A DNA stretch of 64,000 nucleotides from Agromyces tardus (GCF_003710805.1 NZ_RHHB01000004.1:1-64000), one strand, 5' to 3'; numbered from the stretch's first letter, positions 7,597 to 16,501 are shown. Notes: generated by a model from the letters alone, not told the origin. Translations and numbers: made by a program.

Positions 7597-8724
7597 CTAC
7601 TCCGTCCCGAGCCCCGCGGCGCTCACGGGCTCCTCGCCCTCGTCCTCGAGCACCGCGTTGAGCGCCGAGAGGTCGAAGAGGCCGTCGATGTCGCCCGGCT
7701 TCGAGGTGCCGGCGGCCACGCCGTCGTCGAGAAGCTGCTCGAAGGTCTCGGCGTGCGGGTCCACGGTGAAGTCGACGTGCTCGAGCGCCCGTTCGATGAC
7801 GGCGTCGCTCAGCGGCTTGCCGGTGTCGGCGTCGAGGCGCGCATTGATGACCGTGGCGGCCTCGTCGGGGTTCGCGGCGATCCAGTCGACGGATGCCACG
7901 TGGCCCGCGATGAGCGCCCGCACCGTCTCGGGGTGCTCTGCCAGGAAGTCCGCGCGCACGAGGAGCACGGTCGTGGGGAACGCCCCGTCCTCCCACAGGT
8001 CGGCCTCGTCGACGAGCACCTTCGCGCCCGCGTCGACCACGAGCCGCGACACCCACGGCTCGGGGAGCCAGGCTCCGTCGACCTCGCCCGACTGGAACAG
8101 CGTCAGCGTCTGCGCGTTCTCGGTCGGCGCGATCGCGACGTCGCCGCCGCCCGTGGTGTCGGTCTCGTAGCCCTCGTCGGCGAGCCAGGTGCGCAGCGCG
8201 ACATCCTGCGTGTTGCCGAGCTGCGGCGTCGCGAGCGTGGTGCCCGCGAGGTCGCTCGGGTCGTCGATCGACGGCTGCACGACGAGCGCGGCACCGCCGC
8301 TCGCGGCCCCGGCGACGATGCGCGCCGAGGCGCCCGCCGACTTCACGTAGGTGTTGATCGCGGGGTTGGGGCCGATGTAGGTCGCGTCGATCGCGCCGGC
8401 GCTCAGCGCCTCGATCGCCGCGGGGCCCGCGTTGAAGACCTGGGTGCTGAGCTTCGTGTCGCCGAGGGCGTCCTGGAGGAGGCCCTCCTCGAGCCCGACG
8501 AGCGCGGGCGCGTGGGTGACGTTCGCGAAGTAGCCGAGGCGCAGCTCCGTGGCGGGCGTGCCGGTCGCCTCGGCGGCGGGTGCCTCGGGCTGCGTGCCGG
8601 CGCCCGCGGCGGTCTGGGCGGAGCATCCGGTGAGGGCCGCGCTGAGGACGATCGCGCCGGCGAGCATCATGCCGGCGAAGTCTCCGAGTCGGGTCGTACG
8701 GGTGGCGCGCGATGGTGCGGTCAT
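7597..8724 (-). CDS. ssuA: ABC transporter substrate-binding lipoprotein, SsuA type
   Basis: A 375-residue lipoprotein. The signal peptide ends in the lipobox LTGC at about residues 31-34, so it is anchored outside the membrane. The mature part is an NMT1/SsuA-like binding fold: LRLGYFANVTHAPALVG, then a GPNPAINTYV ligand loop. It should capture a sulfonate, sulfate or similar sulfur source for the permease. Its ATG overlaps the cysN stop (ATGA). It carries no repeat-encoded insertion. The exact ligand is not predictable from the sequence alone. Confidence 0.88.
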   Translation of the reverse strand: MTAPSRATRTTRLGDFAGMMLAGAIVLSAALTGCSAQTAAGAGTQPEAPAAEATGTPATELRLGYFANVTHAPALVGLEEGLLQDALGDTKLSTQVFNAGPAAIEALSAGAIDATYIGPNPAINTYVKSAGASARIVAGAASGGAALVVQPSIDDPSDLAGTTLATPQLGNTQDVALRTWLADEGYETDTTGGGDVAIAPTENAQTLTLFQSGEVDGAWLPEPWVSRLVVDAGAKVLVDEADLWEDGAFPTTVLLVRADFLAEHPETVRALIAGHVASVDWIAANPDEAATVINARLDADTGKPLSDAVIERALEHVDFTVDPHAETFEQLLDDGVAAGTSKPGDIDGLFDLSALNAVLEDEGEEPVSAAGLGTE

Positions 8725-10037
8725 GCGGGTACTCCTTCGGTGACGATGCCGGCGGCGAGGGTTGCGCCGTCGTGCGGGTGGATGACCAGGAACGCCCCGG
8801 CCCGGCGGTGTGCGGCGTACGGCTCCACGGCGAGGTTCGCCGAGAGCTTCAGCCCCACGAGTCCGATGTCGTTCGCCTCGAGCGCGCCGGCGGGCGTGGT
8901 GGCGAGCGTGTCGAGGTCGAGTCGACCCCGGATGTCGGCGACGAGCGCCTGCACGGTCGAGGTGCCGTGCTTCACGAGCACGCGCGATCCGGGCGTGAGC
9001 GGGCGCGGGTCGAGCTGGAACACCGCGGCGTCGAGCTCGCGGCGCGGCTCGGAGAGCGAGCCGGCGGCCGCGATCACGGCGCCGCGTGCGGCATCCACGT
9101 CGTCGGCGAGGCTGAGCGAGACCGAGAGCGGGGCGGATGCCTCGTCGACGGCCACCGGGCCACGGTCGATGCGGGTCACCGTGGTGGTGACGCCCGCGGG
9201 GAACACCTGCACGGAGTCGCCCACGCGCACGGTGCCCGACTCGATGCGGCCCGCGAATGCGCGGTAGTCGCGATAGTCGTCGGCGGTCTCGGCGCCCTGC
9301 TCGAGGAGGTCGGGCGCGAGCGCGCCCTGCGGGCGGATCACGAGCTGCACCGGCAGGCGCAGCGCCTCGAGGTCGGTCTCGAGCTCGTCGATCGAGGGGA
9401 GCGCCTCGAGCAGCTCGAGGAGGCTCGGTCCGTCGTACCAGGGCGTGTTCGCCGAGCGGTCGACGATGTTGTCGCCCGCGAGGGCGGACACGGGCACGAC
9501 GTGCGCGTCGGGCAGGCCGAGGTCGCGCGCGAGCGCGGCGACATCCGCCGCCACCTGCTGGAAGACCGCCGCGTCGTAGCCGACGAGGTCGATCTTGTTG
9601 ACGGCCACGATCACGTGGGGCACGCGCAGCAGCTGCACGACCGCGAGGTGCCGGCGGGTCTGCTCGAGCACGCCCTTGCGCACGTCGACGAGCACCACGA
9701 CCGCGTCGGCCGTGGCCGCGCCGGTGACCATGTTGCGCGTGTACTGCACGTGGCCGGGGCAGTCGGCGAGGATGAACGACCGGCGCCCGGTGGAGAAGTA
9801 GCGGTAGGCCACGTCGATCGTGATGCCCTGCTCGCGCTCGGCGCGCAGGCCGTCGGTGAGCAGCGCGAAGTCGATCGCGCCGGGCTCGCCGCCGAAGCCG
9901 CGCTCGGCGCTCGTGCGGGCGACCGACTCGAGCTGGTCGGCGAGGATCGCCTTCGAGTCGTGCAGCAGGCGGCCCACGAGGGTGGACTTGCCGTCGTCGA
10001 CCGACCCGGCGGTCGCGAAGCGGAAGAGCGTCGACAT
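8721..10037 (-). CDS. cysN: Sulfate adenylyltransferase subunit 1 (GTPase)
   Basis: A 438-residue EF-Tu-like GTPase that with CysD forms ATP sulfurylase, making APS from sulfate and ATP. GTPase motifs are GSVDDGKST (residues 11-19), DCPGH (near 90) and NKID (near 145). It ends without a fused APS kinase (CysC) domain, consistent with an APS-reductase pathway. The start at 10037 shares one base with the cysD stop (TGATG), indicating translational coupling. Longer upstream in-frame starts would run deep into cysD. Confidence 0.94.
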   Translation of the reverse strand: MSTLFRFATAGSVDDGKSTLVGRLLHDSKAILADQLESVARTSAERGFGGEPGAIDFALLTDGLRAEREQGITIDVAYRYFSTGRRSFILADCPGHVQYTRNMVTGAATADAVVVLVDVRKGVLEQTRRHLAVVQLLRVPHVIVAVNKIDLVGYDAAVFQQVAADVAALARDLGLPDAHVVPVSALAGDNIVDRSANTPWYDGPSLLELLEALPSIDELETDLEALRLPVQLVIRPQGALAPDLLEQGAETADDYRDYRAFAGRIESGTVRVGDSVQVFPAGVTTTVTRIDRGPVAVDEASAPLSVSLSLADDVDAARGAVIAAAGSLSEPRRELDAAVFQLDPRPLTPGSRVLVKHGTSTVQALVADIRGRLDLDTLATTPAGALEANDIGLVGLKLSANLAVEPYAAHRRAGAFLVIHPHDGATLAAGIVTEGVPA

Positions 10038-11068
10038 CAGAAGTACCCGTCCTTCTTGCGATCCTCCATGGCCGCCTCCGAGAGGCGGTCGTCGGCGCGC
10101 GTCGCGCCGCGTTCGGTGAGGCTGGATGCCGCGACCTCGGTCACGATCTCGGAGAGGCTCGCGGCATCCGACAGCACGGCGCCCGTGCAGCTCAGGTCGC
10201 CGACGGTGCGGTAGCGCACGGTGCGGCGCTCGACCTGCTCGCCCGCGCGGGGACGCGACACGTCGCTCACGGCGAGCCACATGCCGTCGCGCTCATACAC
10301 GTCGCGCTCGTGCGCGAAGTAGAGGGGCGGGAGCGGGATCTGCTCGCGCTCGATGTAGCTCCACACGTCGAGCTCGGTCCAGTTCGAGATCGGGAACGCG
10401 CGCACGTGCTGGCCGACGGTGTGGCGGCCGTTGTAGAGGCTCCAGAGCTCGGGGCGCTGATTGCGCGGGTCCCACTGGCCGAACTCGTCGCGGAGGCTGA
10501 TGATGCGCTCCTTGGCGCGGGCCTTGTCCTCGTCGCGTCGGGCGCCGCCGAAGACCGCGTCGTGCTTGCCCGCGGCGATCGCGTCGAGCAGCGGCTGGGT
10601 CTGCAGCGGGTTGCGGGTGCCGTCGGCGCGCTCCTGCAGCCGGCCGTCGTCGAGGTAGTCCTGCACGCTCGCGACCTCGAGGCGGATGCCGAGGCGCGCG
10701 ACGGTCTCGTCGCGGAACGCGAGCACCTCGGGGAAGTTGTGCCCCGTGTCGACATGCAGCACGGGGAATGGAACCCTGCCCGGCCAGAACGCCTTCGTCG
10801 CGAGGTGGAGCACCACGACGGAGTCTTTGCCGCCCGAGAAGAGGAGCACGGGGCGCTCGAACTCGGCGACGACCTCGCGGATGATGTGGATCGCCTCGGC
10901 CTCGAGGGCGTCGAGGCTCGTGAACGCACTCGCTGGTCGAGTAGGGCGCGCAGCGCCCGTATCGAGACCCGGGGCGCTGGTCTCGATACGCTCGCTGGCG
11001 CTCGCTACTCGACCGGCGGGCTCGCTGGCGCTCGCCACTCGACCGGTGGGGTTCGAGGTGTCGGTCAT
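10037..11068 (-). CDS. cysD: Sulfate adenylyltransferase subunit 2
   Basis: A 343-residue PP-loop ATP pyrophosphatase, the catalytic subunit of ATP sulfurylase. The PP-loop SGGKDS is at residues 78-83, later than in typical CysD because about 40 extra residues precede the fold. Those residues (GRVASASE...GRVASASERIET..GLDTG) are encoded by palindromic repeat units at 10935-11044. The C-terminus KDGYF is the normal CysD end. Start and cysH stop overlap (ATGA). Confidence 0.93.
   Translation of the reverse strand: MTDTSNPTGRVASASEPAGRVASASERIETSAPGLDTGAARPTRPASAFTSLDALEAEAIHIIREVVAEFERPVLLFSGGKDSVVVLHLATKAFWPGRVPFPVLHVDTGHNFPEVLAFRDETVARLGIRLEVASVQDYLDDGRLQERADGTRNPLQTQPLLDAIAAGKHDAVFGGARRDEDKARAKERIISLRDEFGQWDPRNQRPELWSLYNGRHTVGQHVRAFPISNWTELDVWSYIEREQIPLPPLYFAHERDVYERDGMWLAVSDVSRPRAGEQVERRTVRYRTVGDLSCTGAVLSDAASLSEIVTEVAASSLTERGATRADDRLSEAAMEDRKKDGYF
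10935..11044. repeat. Palindromic repeat units inside cysD
   Basis: Units at 10935-10969 (reverse), 10979-11014, and a shortened unit at 11019-11044. They lie in the N-terminal coding region of cysD. Confidence 0.88.
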
Positions 11069-11982
11069 AGGTGCAACCCGCATTCCGTCTTGGCGAGGCC
11101 GGCCCAGCGGCCCGACCTCGGGTCCTCGCCCGCGGCGACGGGCTTCGTGCACGGCTCGCAGCCGATCGAGGGGTAGCCGTGCGACATCAGGAGGTTCACG
11201 GGCACCTGGTGCGCGCCCGCGTAGTCGAGCAGCTCGTCGAAGGTCCACGCCGCGAGCGGGTTGACCTTCACGAGTCCATTCCGCTCGTCGTACGTGACGA
11301 GCGGAGTGTCGGTGCGCGTGGGCGCCTCCTCGCGGCGCACACCCGTGAACCAGACCTCGTATCCGCCGAGGGCGCGCTGCAGGGGCTCGACCTTGCGGCG
11401 GGCGCAGCAGAGGCCGGGGTCGCGGGCGAAGAGCTCCGCGCCGAACTCGGCGTCCTGCTCGGCGACGGTCTGCTCGGGCAGCACGTCGACGATTCGCACG
11501 TCGAGCGCACGGGCGACCTCGTCGCGCGTCACGTAGGTCTCGGTGAAGTGGTAGCCCGTGTCGAGGAAGAGCACGTCGACACCGGGCAGCGCCGCGGCGA
11601 CCACGTGCGGCAGCACGGCGTCGGCCATCGAGCAGGCGACGGCCGCGGCATCCGTCGTGAAGTTGGCCGCGACCCAGGCCACGACCTCGGCGGCGGATGC
11701 CTCGGGCCCGCCCTCGGGCGAGAGCAGGGCGTTGCCCGCCTCGGCGAGGGCGCGGAGCTCATCGGCGCTGCGCAGGTGTGCGGGTCGAGTGGGGCGCGGA
11801 GCGGACAGGGCGGTGGTCTCGATACGCGCCTCCGGCGCTACTCGACCGGCGGGTGCGTTGGTCTCGAGACGCTCGCTGGCGCTCGCTACTCGACCGGCGG
11901 CGGAGGCGGTGAGGGTCTCGAGACGCTCGCTGGCGCTCGCTCCTCGACCCGCAGAGGTCAGCCCGATGTTGCGAGCGCTCAT
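11065..11982 (-). CDS. cysH: Assimilatory APS reductase, 4Fe-4S type
   Basis: A 305-residue reductase. Cluster ligands CC at residues 192-193 and C275/C278 (GCEPC), and the C-terminal catalytic ECGLH (C301), mark the iron-sulfur APS reductase group rather than PAPS reductase. It makes sulfite from APS using thioredoxin. The first 66 residues hold three repeat-derived peptides (GRGASASERLET, GRVASASERLET, GRVAPEARIET) before the fold begins near residue 70. It overlaps sir and cysD by ATGA junctions. The absence of cysC nearby agrees with direct APS reduction. Confidence 0.93.
   Translation of the reverse strand: MSARNIGLTSAGRGASASERLETLTASAAGRVASASERLETNAPAGRVAPEARIETTALSAPRPTRPAHLRSADELRALAEAGNALLSPEGGPEASAAEVVAWVAANFTTDAAAVACSMADAVLPHVVAAALPGVDVLFLDTGYHFTETYVTRDEVARALDVRIVDVLPEQTVAEQDAEFGAELFARDPGLCCARRKVEPLQRALGGYEVWFTGVRREEAPTRTDTPLVTYDERNGLVKVNPLAAWTFDELLDYAGAHQVPVNLLMSHGYPSIGCEPCTKPVAAGEDPRSGRWAGLAKTECGLHL
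11815..11949. repeat. Three palindromic repeat units inside cysH
   Basis: Units at 11815-11847 (33 bp), 11860-11895 (36 bp) and 11914-11949 (36 bp), all in frame; a decayed fourth may start near 11783. They encode most of residues 10-56 of CysH. Confidence 0.9.
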
Positions 11983-13760
11983 CGGAGGGCCTCCTCGTCG
12001 GCGCGGTGCGCCCACTGGGCGAAGGTCTCGCCGGCCGCGGCGTCGCGGTCGTCGAGGAAGCGGGTGACCACGCGCTCGACGTAGTCGGCGATGCCGTCGG
12101 CCGTGACCTTGAGGCCGCGCACGGTACGGCCGAGGCCGGCCTCGTCGCGGTCCTGCGAGGCGAGCCCGCCACCGAGGTGCACCTGGTAGCCCGGCACCTG
12201 CCGGCCCGAGTCGTCCATGATGAGCTGGCCCTTGAGCCCGATGTCGGCGGTCTGGATCCGCGCGCACGAGTTGGGGCAGCCGTTCACGTGCAGGGCGATC
12301 GGGTGGGGCAGGTCGAACGCGTCGAGCCGCTCCTCGAGGTCGAGCACGGCGGCGGTGGCGAATGCCTTCGTCTCGACGATCGCGAGCTTGCAGAACTCGA
12401 TGCCCGTGCACGCGATCGTGCCGCGCCGGATCAGGCTCGGCCGGGCCTGGAGTCCGAGCTCGTCGAGGCCGGCGATGAGCGACTCGACCCGGTCCTCGGG
12501 GATGTCGAGGATGACGACCTTCTGGTGCGGCGTGGTGCGCAGGCGGGTCGACCCGTGGGCCTCGACGAGGTCGGCGAGCCTGGTCAGGATCGGGCCGGAG
12601 ACGCGCCCGACGATGGGCGTCGCGCCGATGTAGAACCGGCCGTCGCGCTGGCGGTGCACGCCCACGTGGTCGCCGGCCGTCGCGGGGGTCGGCGCGGCGG
12701 GACCGTCGGGCAGCGGAGCGGAGAGGTACTCGGTCTCCAGCACCTCGCGGAACTTCGCGGTGCCCCAGTCGGCGAGCAGGAACTTGAGCCGAGCCTTGTT
12801 GCGCAGGCGCCGGTAGCCGTAGTCGCGGAAGATCTGCGCGACCCCGTGCCACACCTCGGCGGTGCGCTCGGGTGCGACCCACACGCCGAGGCGCTCGGCG
12901 AGCCGCGGCGCCGTCGAGAGGCCGCCGCCGACCCACAGGTCGTACCCGACACCCAGCGACGGGTGCTCGACCGCGACGAACGCGACGTCGTTGATCTCGT
13001 GCACGACGTCCTGGCTCGGGTGGCCCGTGATGGCCGACTTGAACTTGCGCGGCAGGTTCGCGAGCGACTCGTCGCCGATGAACCGGCTCGTGATCTCCTC
13101 GATCTGCGGCGTGGGATCGATGAGCTCGTCGGCCGCGATGCCGGCGACCGGCGAGCCGAGCACGACGCGGGGCACGTCGCCGCACGCCTCGGTCGTGCCG
13201 AGCCCCACCGACTCGAGCCGGCGCCAGATCTCGGGCACGTCCTCGACGCGGATCCAGTGCAGCTGCACGTTCTGGCGGTCGGTGAGGTCGGCGGTGTCGC
13301 GGCCGAACTCGGTCGAGATGCCGCCGATGACCCGCAGCTGCTCGGTCGTCAGCTGCCCGCCGTCGATCCGCACGCGGAGCATGAAGTACTCGTCCTCGAG
13401 CTCGTGCGGCTCGAGCGTGGCGGTGCGACCACCGTCGATGCCGGGCTTGCGCTGCGTGTAGAGGCCCCACCAGCGGAAGCGGCCGTGCAGGTCGGTCGGA
13501 TCGATCGAGGCGAAGCCGCCCGCGGCGTAGACGTTCTCGATGCGCTCGCGCACGGCGAGGCCGCCGTCCTCCTGCTTCCACTGCTCGTTGGGGTTGAGCG
13601 GGGCGGTGCCGTCGACCTTCCACTGCCCGTGCGGGCGGGCGGCGGGCCGGGCGGGGCGCTCGGCGCCGGCGGCTCGCTCGGTGCGGACCGGCCGTTCGGG
13701 CCGTTCGGCGCGCACGGGGCGCGACGTGGCCGGCGCGGCATCCGTCGTCTCGATCGTCAC
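11979..13760 (-). CDS. sir: Ferredoxin-type sulfite reductase (siroheme, 4Fe-4S)
   Basis: A 593-residue sulfite/nitrite reductase reducing sulfite to sulfide. The two half-domains are visible, and the siroheme/4Fe-4S ligands are C451, C457, C495 and C499 (ACTGIEFC and NGCPNSC). It needs reduced ferredoxin, which fprA downstream could supply. Residues 1-45 are an Arg/Pro-rich tail without repeat units. The GTG at 13760 follows a strong GAGGAGGG site. It is the first gene of the overlapped cys series, so its promoter should drive cysH to cobA. Confidence 0.93.
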   Translation of the reverse strand: MTIETTDAAPATSRPVRAERPERPVRTERAAGAERPARPAARPHGQWKVDGTAPLNPNEQWKQEDGGLAVRERIENVYAAGGFASIDPTDLHGRFRWWGLYTQRKPGIDGGRTATLEPHELEDEYFMLRVRIDGGQLTTEQLRVIGGISTEFGRDTADLTDRQNVQLHWIRVEDVPEIWRRLESVGLGTTEACGDVPRVVLGSPVAGIAADELIDPTPQIEEITSRFIGDESLANLPRKFKSAITGHPSQDVVHEINDVAFVAVEHPSLGVGYDLWVGGGLSTAPRLAERLGVWVAPERTAEVWHGVAQIFRDYGYRRLRNKARLKFLLADWGTAKFREVLETEYLSAPLPDGPAAPTPATAGDHVGVHRQRDGRFYIGATPIVGRVSGPILTRLADLVEAHGSTRLRTTPHQKVVILDIPEDRVESLIAGLDELGLQARPSLIRRGTIACTGIEFCKLAIVETKAFATAAVLDLEERLDAFDLPHPIALHVNGCPNSCARIQTADIGLKGQLIMDDSGRQVPGYQVHLGGGLASQDRDEAGLGRTVRGLKVTADGIADYVERVVTRFLDDRDAAAGETFAQWAHRADEEALR

Positions 13761-13800
13761 GGTCCCTCCTCGGTCGATCGGGTGCCCCCGTTCGGGGCAG

Positions 13801-13894
13801 GTCGGATCGACGGTACGGCGGTGCGGAACGATCCGACAGGGCGGCTGTCATGTCCGGTCACGCCCCGTCGCATCGCGTAACACGCCGTCGTGTT
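13801..13894 (-). promoter_or_regulatory. Inverted repeats upstream of sir
   Basis: The gap 13761-14022 holds GTCGGATCG (13801-13809) with its exact complement CGATCCGAC (13829-13837), a 9-bp stem with a 19-nt loop, 41-77 nt before the sir start. Farther up is AACACG-N4-CGTGTT (13879-13894), a possible operator. The controlling protein is not in the window as far as I can tell. Confidence 0.45.
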
Positions 13895-14022
13895 TCGACA
13901 TGAAGGGTTGCGCTTCGCCGCCGCGGCGTTCCGCTGCGGTAGTGGGGGCCGAGACCGCGCGATCGGTGCGCGGAAGCGCCGATCGCGCGCCGGAACGGGC
14001 GCGGAGCGTGCCGCCGCCGGTG

Positions 14023-14778
14023 TCAGGCGAGGCGGTCGGATGCCGCCGCTCGCGCCGCCTCGTAGCGGTCGAGCACGATCGCCACGAGCTCGGCCGGCGC
14101 CGCGTCGTCGTGGCGCAGCACGGGCTCGGCGAGCACGTCGGGAGCGGTGGCCGCCGCGAGATCCTGGAAGTAGCCGGGCGCGAGCAGGTAGCTCGCCACC
14201 GCGAGCCGCGACGCGGGGTGCTCGGCGCGCGCTGCCGCGACCGCGTCGGGCAGCCGCGGCTCGGCCGCCGAGAGGAAGCCGAGCGACACGGGCCCGGCGG
14301 ATGCCGCCGCGAGCCGCGCGGCCATGTCACGGCAGTCGACGACCGCGCGTGCGTCGCTCGATCCGGCGACGGCGAGCACCACGGGATCCGCGTCGCCCGC
14401 GCCCGCCTCCACGAGCCGTCGGCGCAGCACGGTGACGAGCCGGTCGTCGGGCCCGAGCGCCCCGGCGATCACGACCGCGCGCCCGGCGTCGGCCGCCTCC
14501 GTGGCCGCCTCGGCGAGGTCGACGTGCACGTGGTAGCCCGCCGAGAGCAGCAGCGGCACGATGACGGCGGGCTCCCCGGGCTCGAGCGTCGCGAGCGTCG
14601 CGGGCACGTCGGGCTGCTCGACGTCGACGTGGCCGAGCCGAGTCGACGGCGTGGCATCCGGGTACCGCTCGGCGACCGCTGCTGCGACGGCGTCGAACAG
14701 GCCGCGCACGGCGAGGCGACCCTCGGGCGACGAGGTGCCGTGCGACACGGCCACGAGGGCGGGCGGGCGCTGCGTCAT
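14023..14778 (-). CDS. Sirohydrochlorin chelatase-like protein, CbiX family
   Basis: A 251-residue two-domain CbiX/SirB-like protein. Metal-site histidines appear in AVSHGTSS near the N-terminus and SAGYHVHVD around residues 79-87. It should insert ferrous iron into sirohydrochlorin to complete siroheme for sulfite reductase. It lies upstream of sir on the same strand with a 262-bp gap. No separate precorrin-2 dehydrogenase is visible in the window, so that step must be encoded elsewhere. Confidence 0.85.
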   Translation of the reverse strand: MTQRPPALVAVSHGTSSPEGRLAVRGLFDAVAAAVAERYPDATPSTRLGHVDVEQPDVPATLATLEPGEPAVIVPLLLSAGYHVHVDLAEAATEAADAGRAVVIAGALGPDDRLVTVLRRRLVEAGAGDADPVVLAVAGSSDARAVVDCRDMAARLAAASAGPVSLGFLSAAEPRLPDAVAAARAEHPASRLAVASYLLAPGYFQDLAAATAPDVLAEPVLRHDDAAPAELVAIVLDRYEAARAAASDRLA

Positions 14779-14819
14779 CCGCCCATCGTCGCATCCGAAG
14801 CCGCCGTGAACCCAGCCCC

Positions 14820-14842
14820 GTCACGCCGTGTGACGGCAGAAT
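14820..14842 (+). promoter_or_regulatory. Leaderless promoter with GTCAC-N5-GTGAC palindrome
   Basis: CAGAAT (14837-14842) lies 6 nt before the deaminase ATG and looks like a leaderless -10. The palindrome GTCAC-N5-GTGAC (14820-14834) sits just before it between two divergent genes and may bind a regulator. Confidence 0.4.
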
Positions 14843-14848
14843 GGGCGC

Positions 14849-15460
14849 ATGGATGCCGCGCTCGCCACCCACTTCACCGTCGCACTGCCCGACTGGCTCC
14901 GCGCCGAGCTCGACTCGCTCGCCGACCGCCCGCTGGGCTCCGCCGAGGAGCGCATGGCGCTCGTGCACGAGCTCGCCGACCGCAACTGGCGGGCCGGCAA
15001 CGGCGGACCCTTCGCGGCGATCGTCGTCGACGCGGCATCCGGCGCGCTCGTGTCTGCGGGCGTGAACGTCGTGCTCTCGAGCGGGCTGAGCTCGACGCAC
15101 GCCGAGGTCACGGCGCTGAGCCTCGCGCAGCGACGCCTCGGTCGGTGGGACCTCGGGGCTGACGGAGCCGACCTCGAGCTGCTCGTCAACTGGCGTCCGT
15201 GCGTCATGTGCTACGGCGCCACGATGTGGTCGGGCGTGCGGCGCCTCACGATCGCGGGCGACGGGCCCGAGTGCGAGGACCTCACGGGGTTCGACGAGGG
15301 CCCGATGCATCCCGACTGGGTGGGCGAGTTCGAGCGCCGCGGCATCCGGGTCACCACGGGGCTGCTGCGCGACGAGGCGCTCGCCGTGTTCCGGGCGTAC
15401 GGCGCCTCCGACGCGGTCGTCTACAACGCGCGCGGTTCGGTCGAGCCCGGCGACGCCTGA
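14849..15460 (+). CDS. Nucleoside/guanine deaminase-like protein
   Basis: A 203-residue zinc-dependent deaminase of the cytidine deaminase-like fold. HAE (about residue 80, in SSTHAEVTAL) supplies one zinc ligand and the catalytic Glu; PCVMCYGA (about residue 116) supplies two Cys ligands. The spacing and length fit guanine deaminase or related purine/nucleoside deaminases. It is probably leaderless (CAGAAT 6 nt upstream). The precise base is not decidable from the sequence. Confidence 0.82.
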   Translation: MDAALATHFTVALPDWLRAELDSLADRPLGSAEERMALVHELADRNWRAGNGGPFAAIVVDAASGALVSAGVNVVLSSGLSSTHAEVTALSLAQRRLGRWDLGADGADLELLVNWRPCVMCYGATMWSGVRRLTIAGDGPECEDLTGFDEGPMHPDWVGEFERRGIRVTTGLLRDEALAVFRAYGASDAVVYNARGSVEPGDA

Positions 15461-15494
15461 GTGGTCGGATGCCGCGTCGGCTAGCGTGGCGCCC

Positions 15495-16487
15495 ATGACC
15501 CACGACTCCCGCATCCGCGTCGGCATCCTCGGCATCGGCTGGATGGCCGACATGATCGTCCCCGACTTCCAGCGCGTCGACGCGTTCGACCTCGTCGCCG
15601 TGGGCGGACGCGATGCCGCGCGCACCCGCGCGTTCGCCGACGACCGGGGCATCCCGCGCGCGCTGGGCGTCGACGAGCTCCTCGCCTCCGACGAGATCGA
15701 CCTGCTCTACATCGCGACGACGCACGACAGCCACTTCGAGCTCGCGCGGCGGGCGATCGAGCACGGCACGGCGGTCCTGCTCGAGAAGGCCTTCACGATG
15801 AACGCCGCGGAGGCGGAGGAGCTCACCGCCCTCGCCCGCGAGCGCGGCGTCTTCCTCATGGAGGCGATGTGGATGCGCTTCAACCCCGCGATCCGGCGCG
15901 TGGCCGAGCTGCTCGCCGAGGGCGCGATCGGCGAGCCGCGCCACCTCGACGCCTCGTTCGGCTTCGCCATCACCGATCCGGCGCACCGGCTGTGGGACGC
16001 GGTCCGCGGCGGCGGCTCGGCGCTCGACCAGGGCGTCTACCCGCTGACGCTCGCCGACCTGTTCTTCGGAGAGCACGCAACCCTTGCGGCGACGGGGTCC
16101 CGGCTGGGCCCCGACGGGCGGCCGACCGCCGTCGACAGCGAGCTCGCCGTGCTGCTCGGCTATGCCGACGGCCGTCAGGCGTCGCTCGCCACCTCCCTCC
16201 GCGCGATCCTGCCGTGCGACGCGTCGATCGGCGGCACCGCCGGCCGCATCCGCGTCCTGCCGGCGTTCTGGGCGACCGAGGGCTTCGTGATCGAGCGGCC
16301 GACCGGCGGGTTCGCGCTCGATCGTGAGGAGGTCTCGATGCCCAAGGTCGGCAACGGCTACGTGCCGATGCTCGAGGCGGTCGCCGAGGCGATCGACGAC
16401 GGTCGCCTCGAGCACGAGCTCTCGAGCCACGCGGCGACGCTGCGCATCATGCGGGCCGTCGACACGGTGCTCGCCCAAGTGCCCTGA
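15495..16487 (+). CDS. Gfo/Idh/MocA family oxidoreductase
   Basis: A 330-residue NAD(P)-dependent oxidoreductase. The Rossmann motif GILGIGWMA is at the N-terminus, and EKAFTMNAAEAEEL near residue 95 is the family's EKP-like catalytic loop. The C-terminal GFO_IDH_MocA substrate domain follows. The sequence resembles the dihydrodiol dehydrogenase/sugar dehydrogenase branch; substrate unknown. ATG at 15495 is preferred over GTG at 15486 because TAGCGT (15482-15487) is a likely -10 box that would overlap the earlier codon. Confidence 0.88.
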   Translation: MTHDSRIRVGILGIGWMADMIVPDFQRVDAFDLVAVGGRDAARTRAFADDRGIPRALGVDELLASDEIDLLYIATTHDSHFELARRAIEHGTAVLLEKAFTMNAAEAEELTALARERGVFLMEAMWMRFNPAIRRVAELLAEGAIGEPRHLDASFGFAITDPAHRLWDAVRGGGSALDQGVYPLTLADLFFGEHATLAATGSRLGPDGRPTAVDSELAVLLGYADGRQASLATSLRAILPCDASIGGTAGRIRVLPAFWATEGFVIERPTGGFALDREEVSMPKVGNGYVPMLEAVAEAIDDGRLEHELSSHAATLRIMRAVDTVLAQVP

Positions 16488-16501
16488 GGCCGAGCCGCGC
16501 G

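Noticed and set aside
13848-13901. 17-codon ORF MSKHDGVLRDATGRDRT upstream of sir as possible cysteine attenuator leader
   Set aside because: It has no cysteine and no ribosome binding site.
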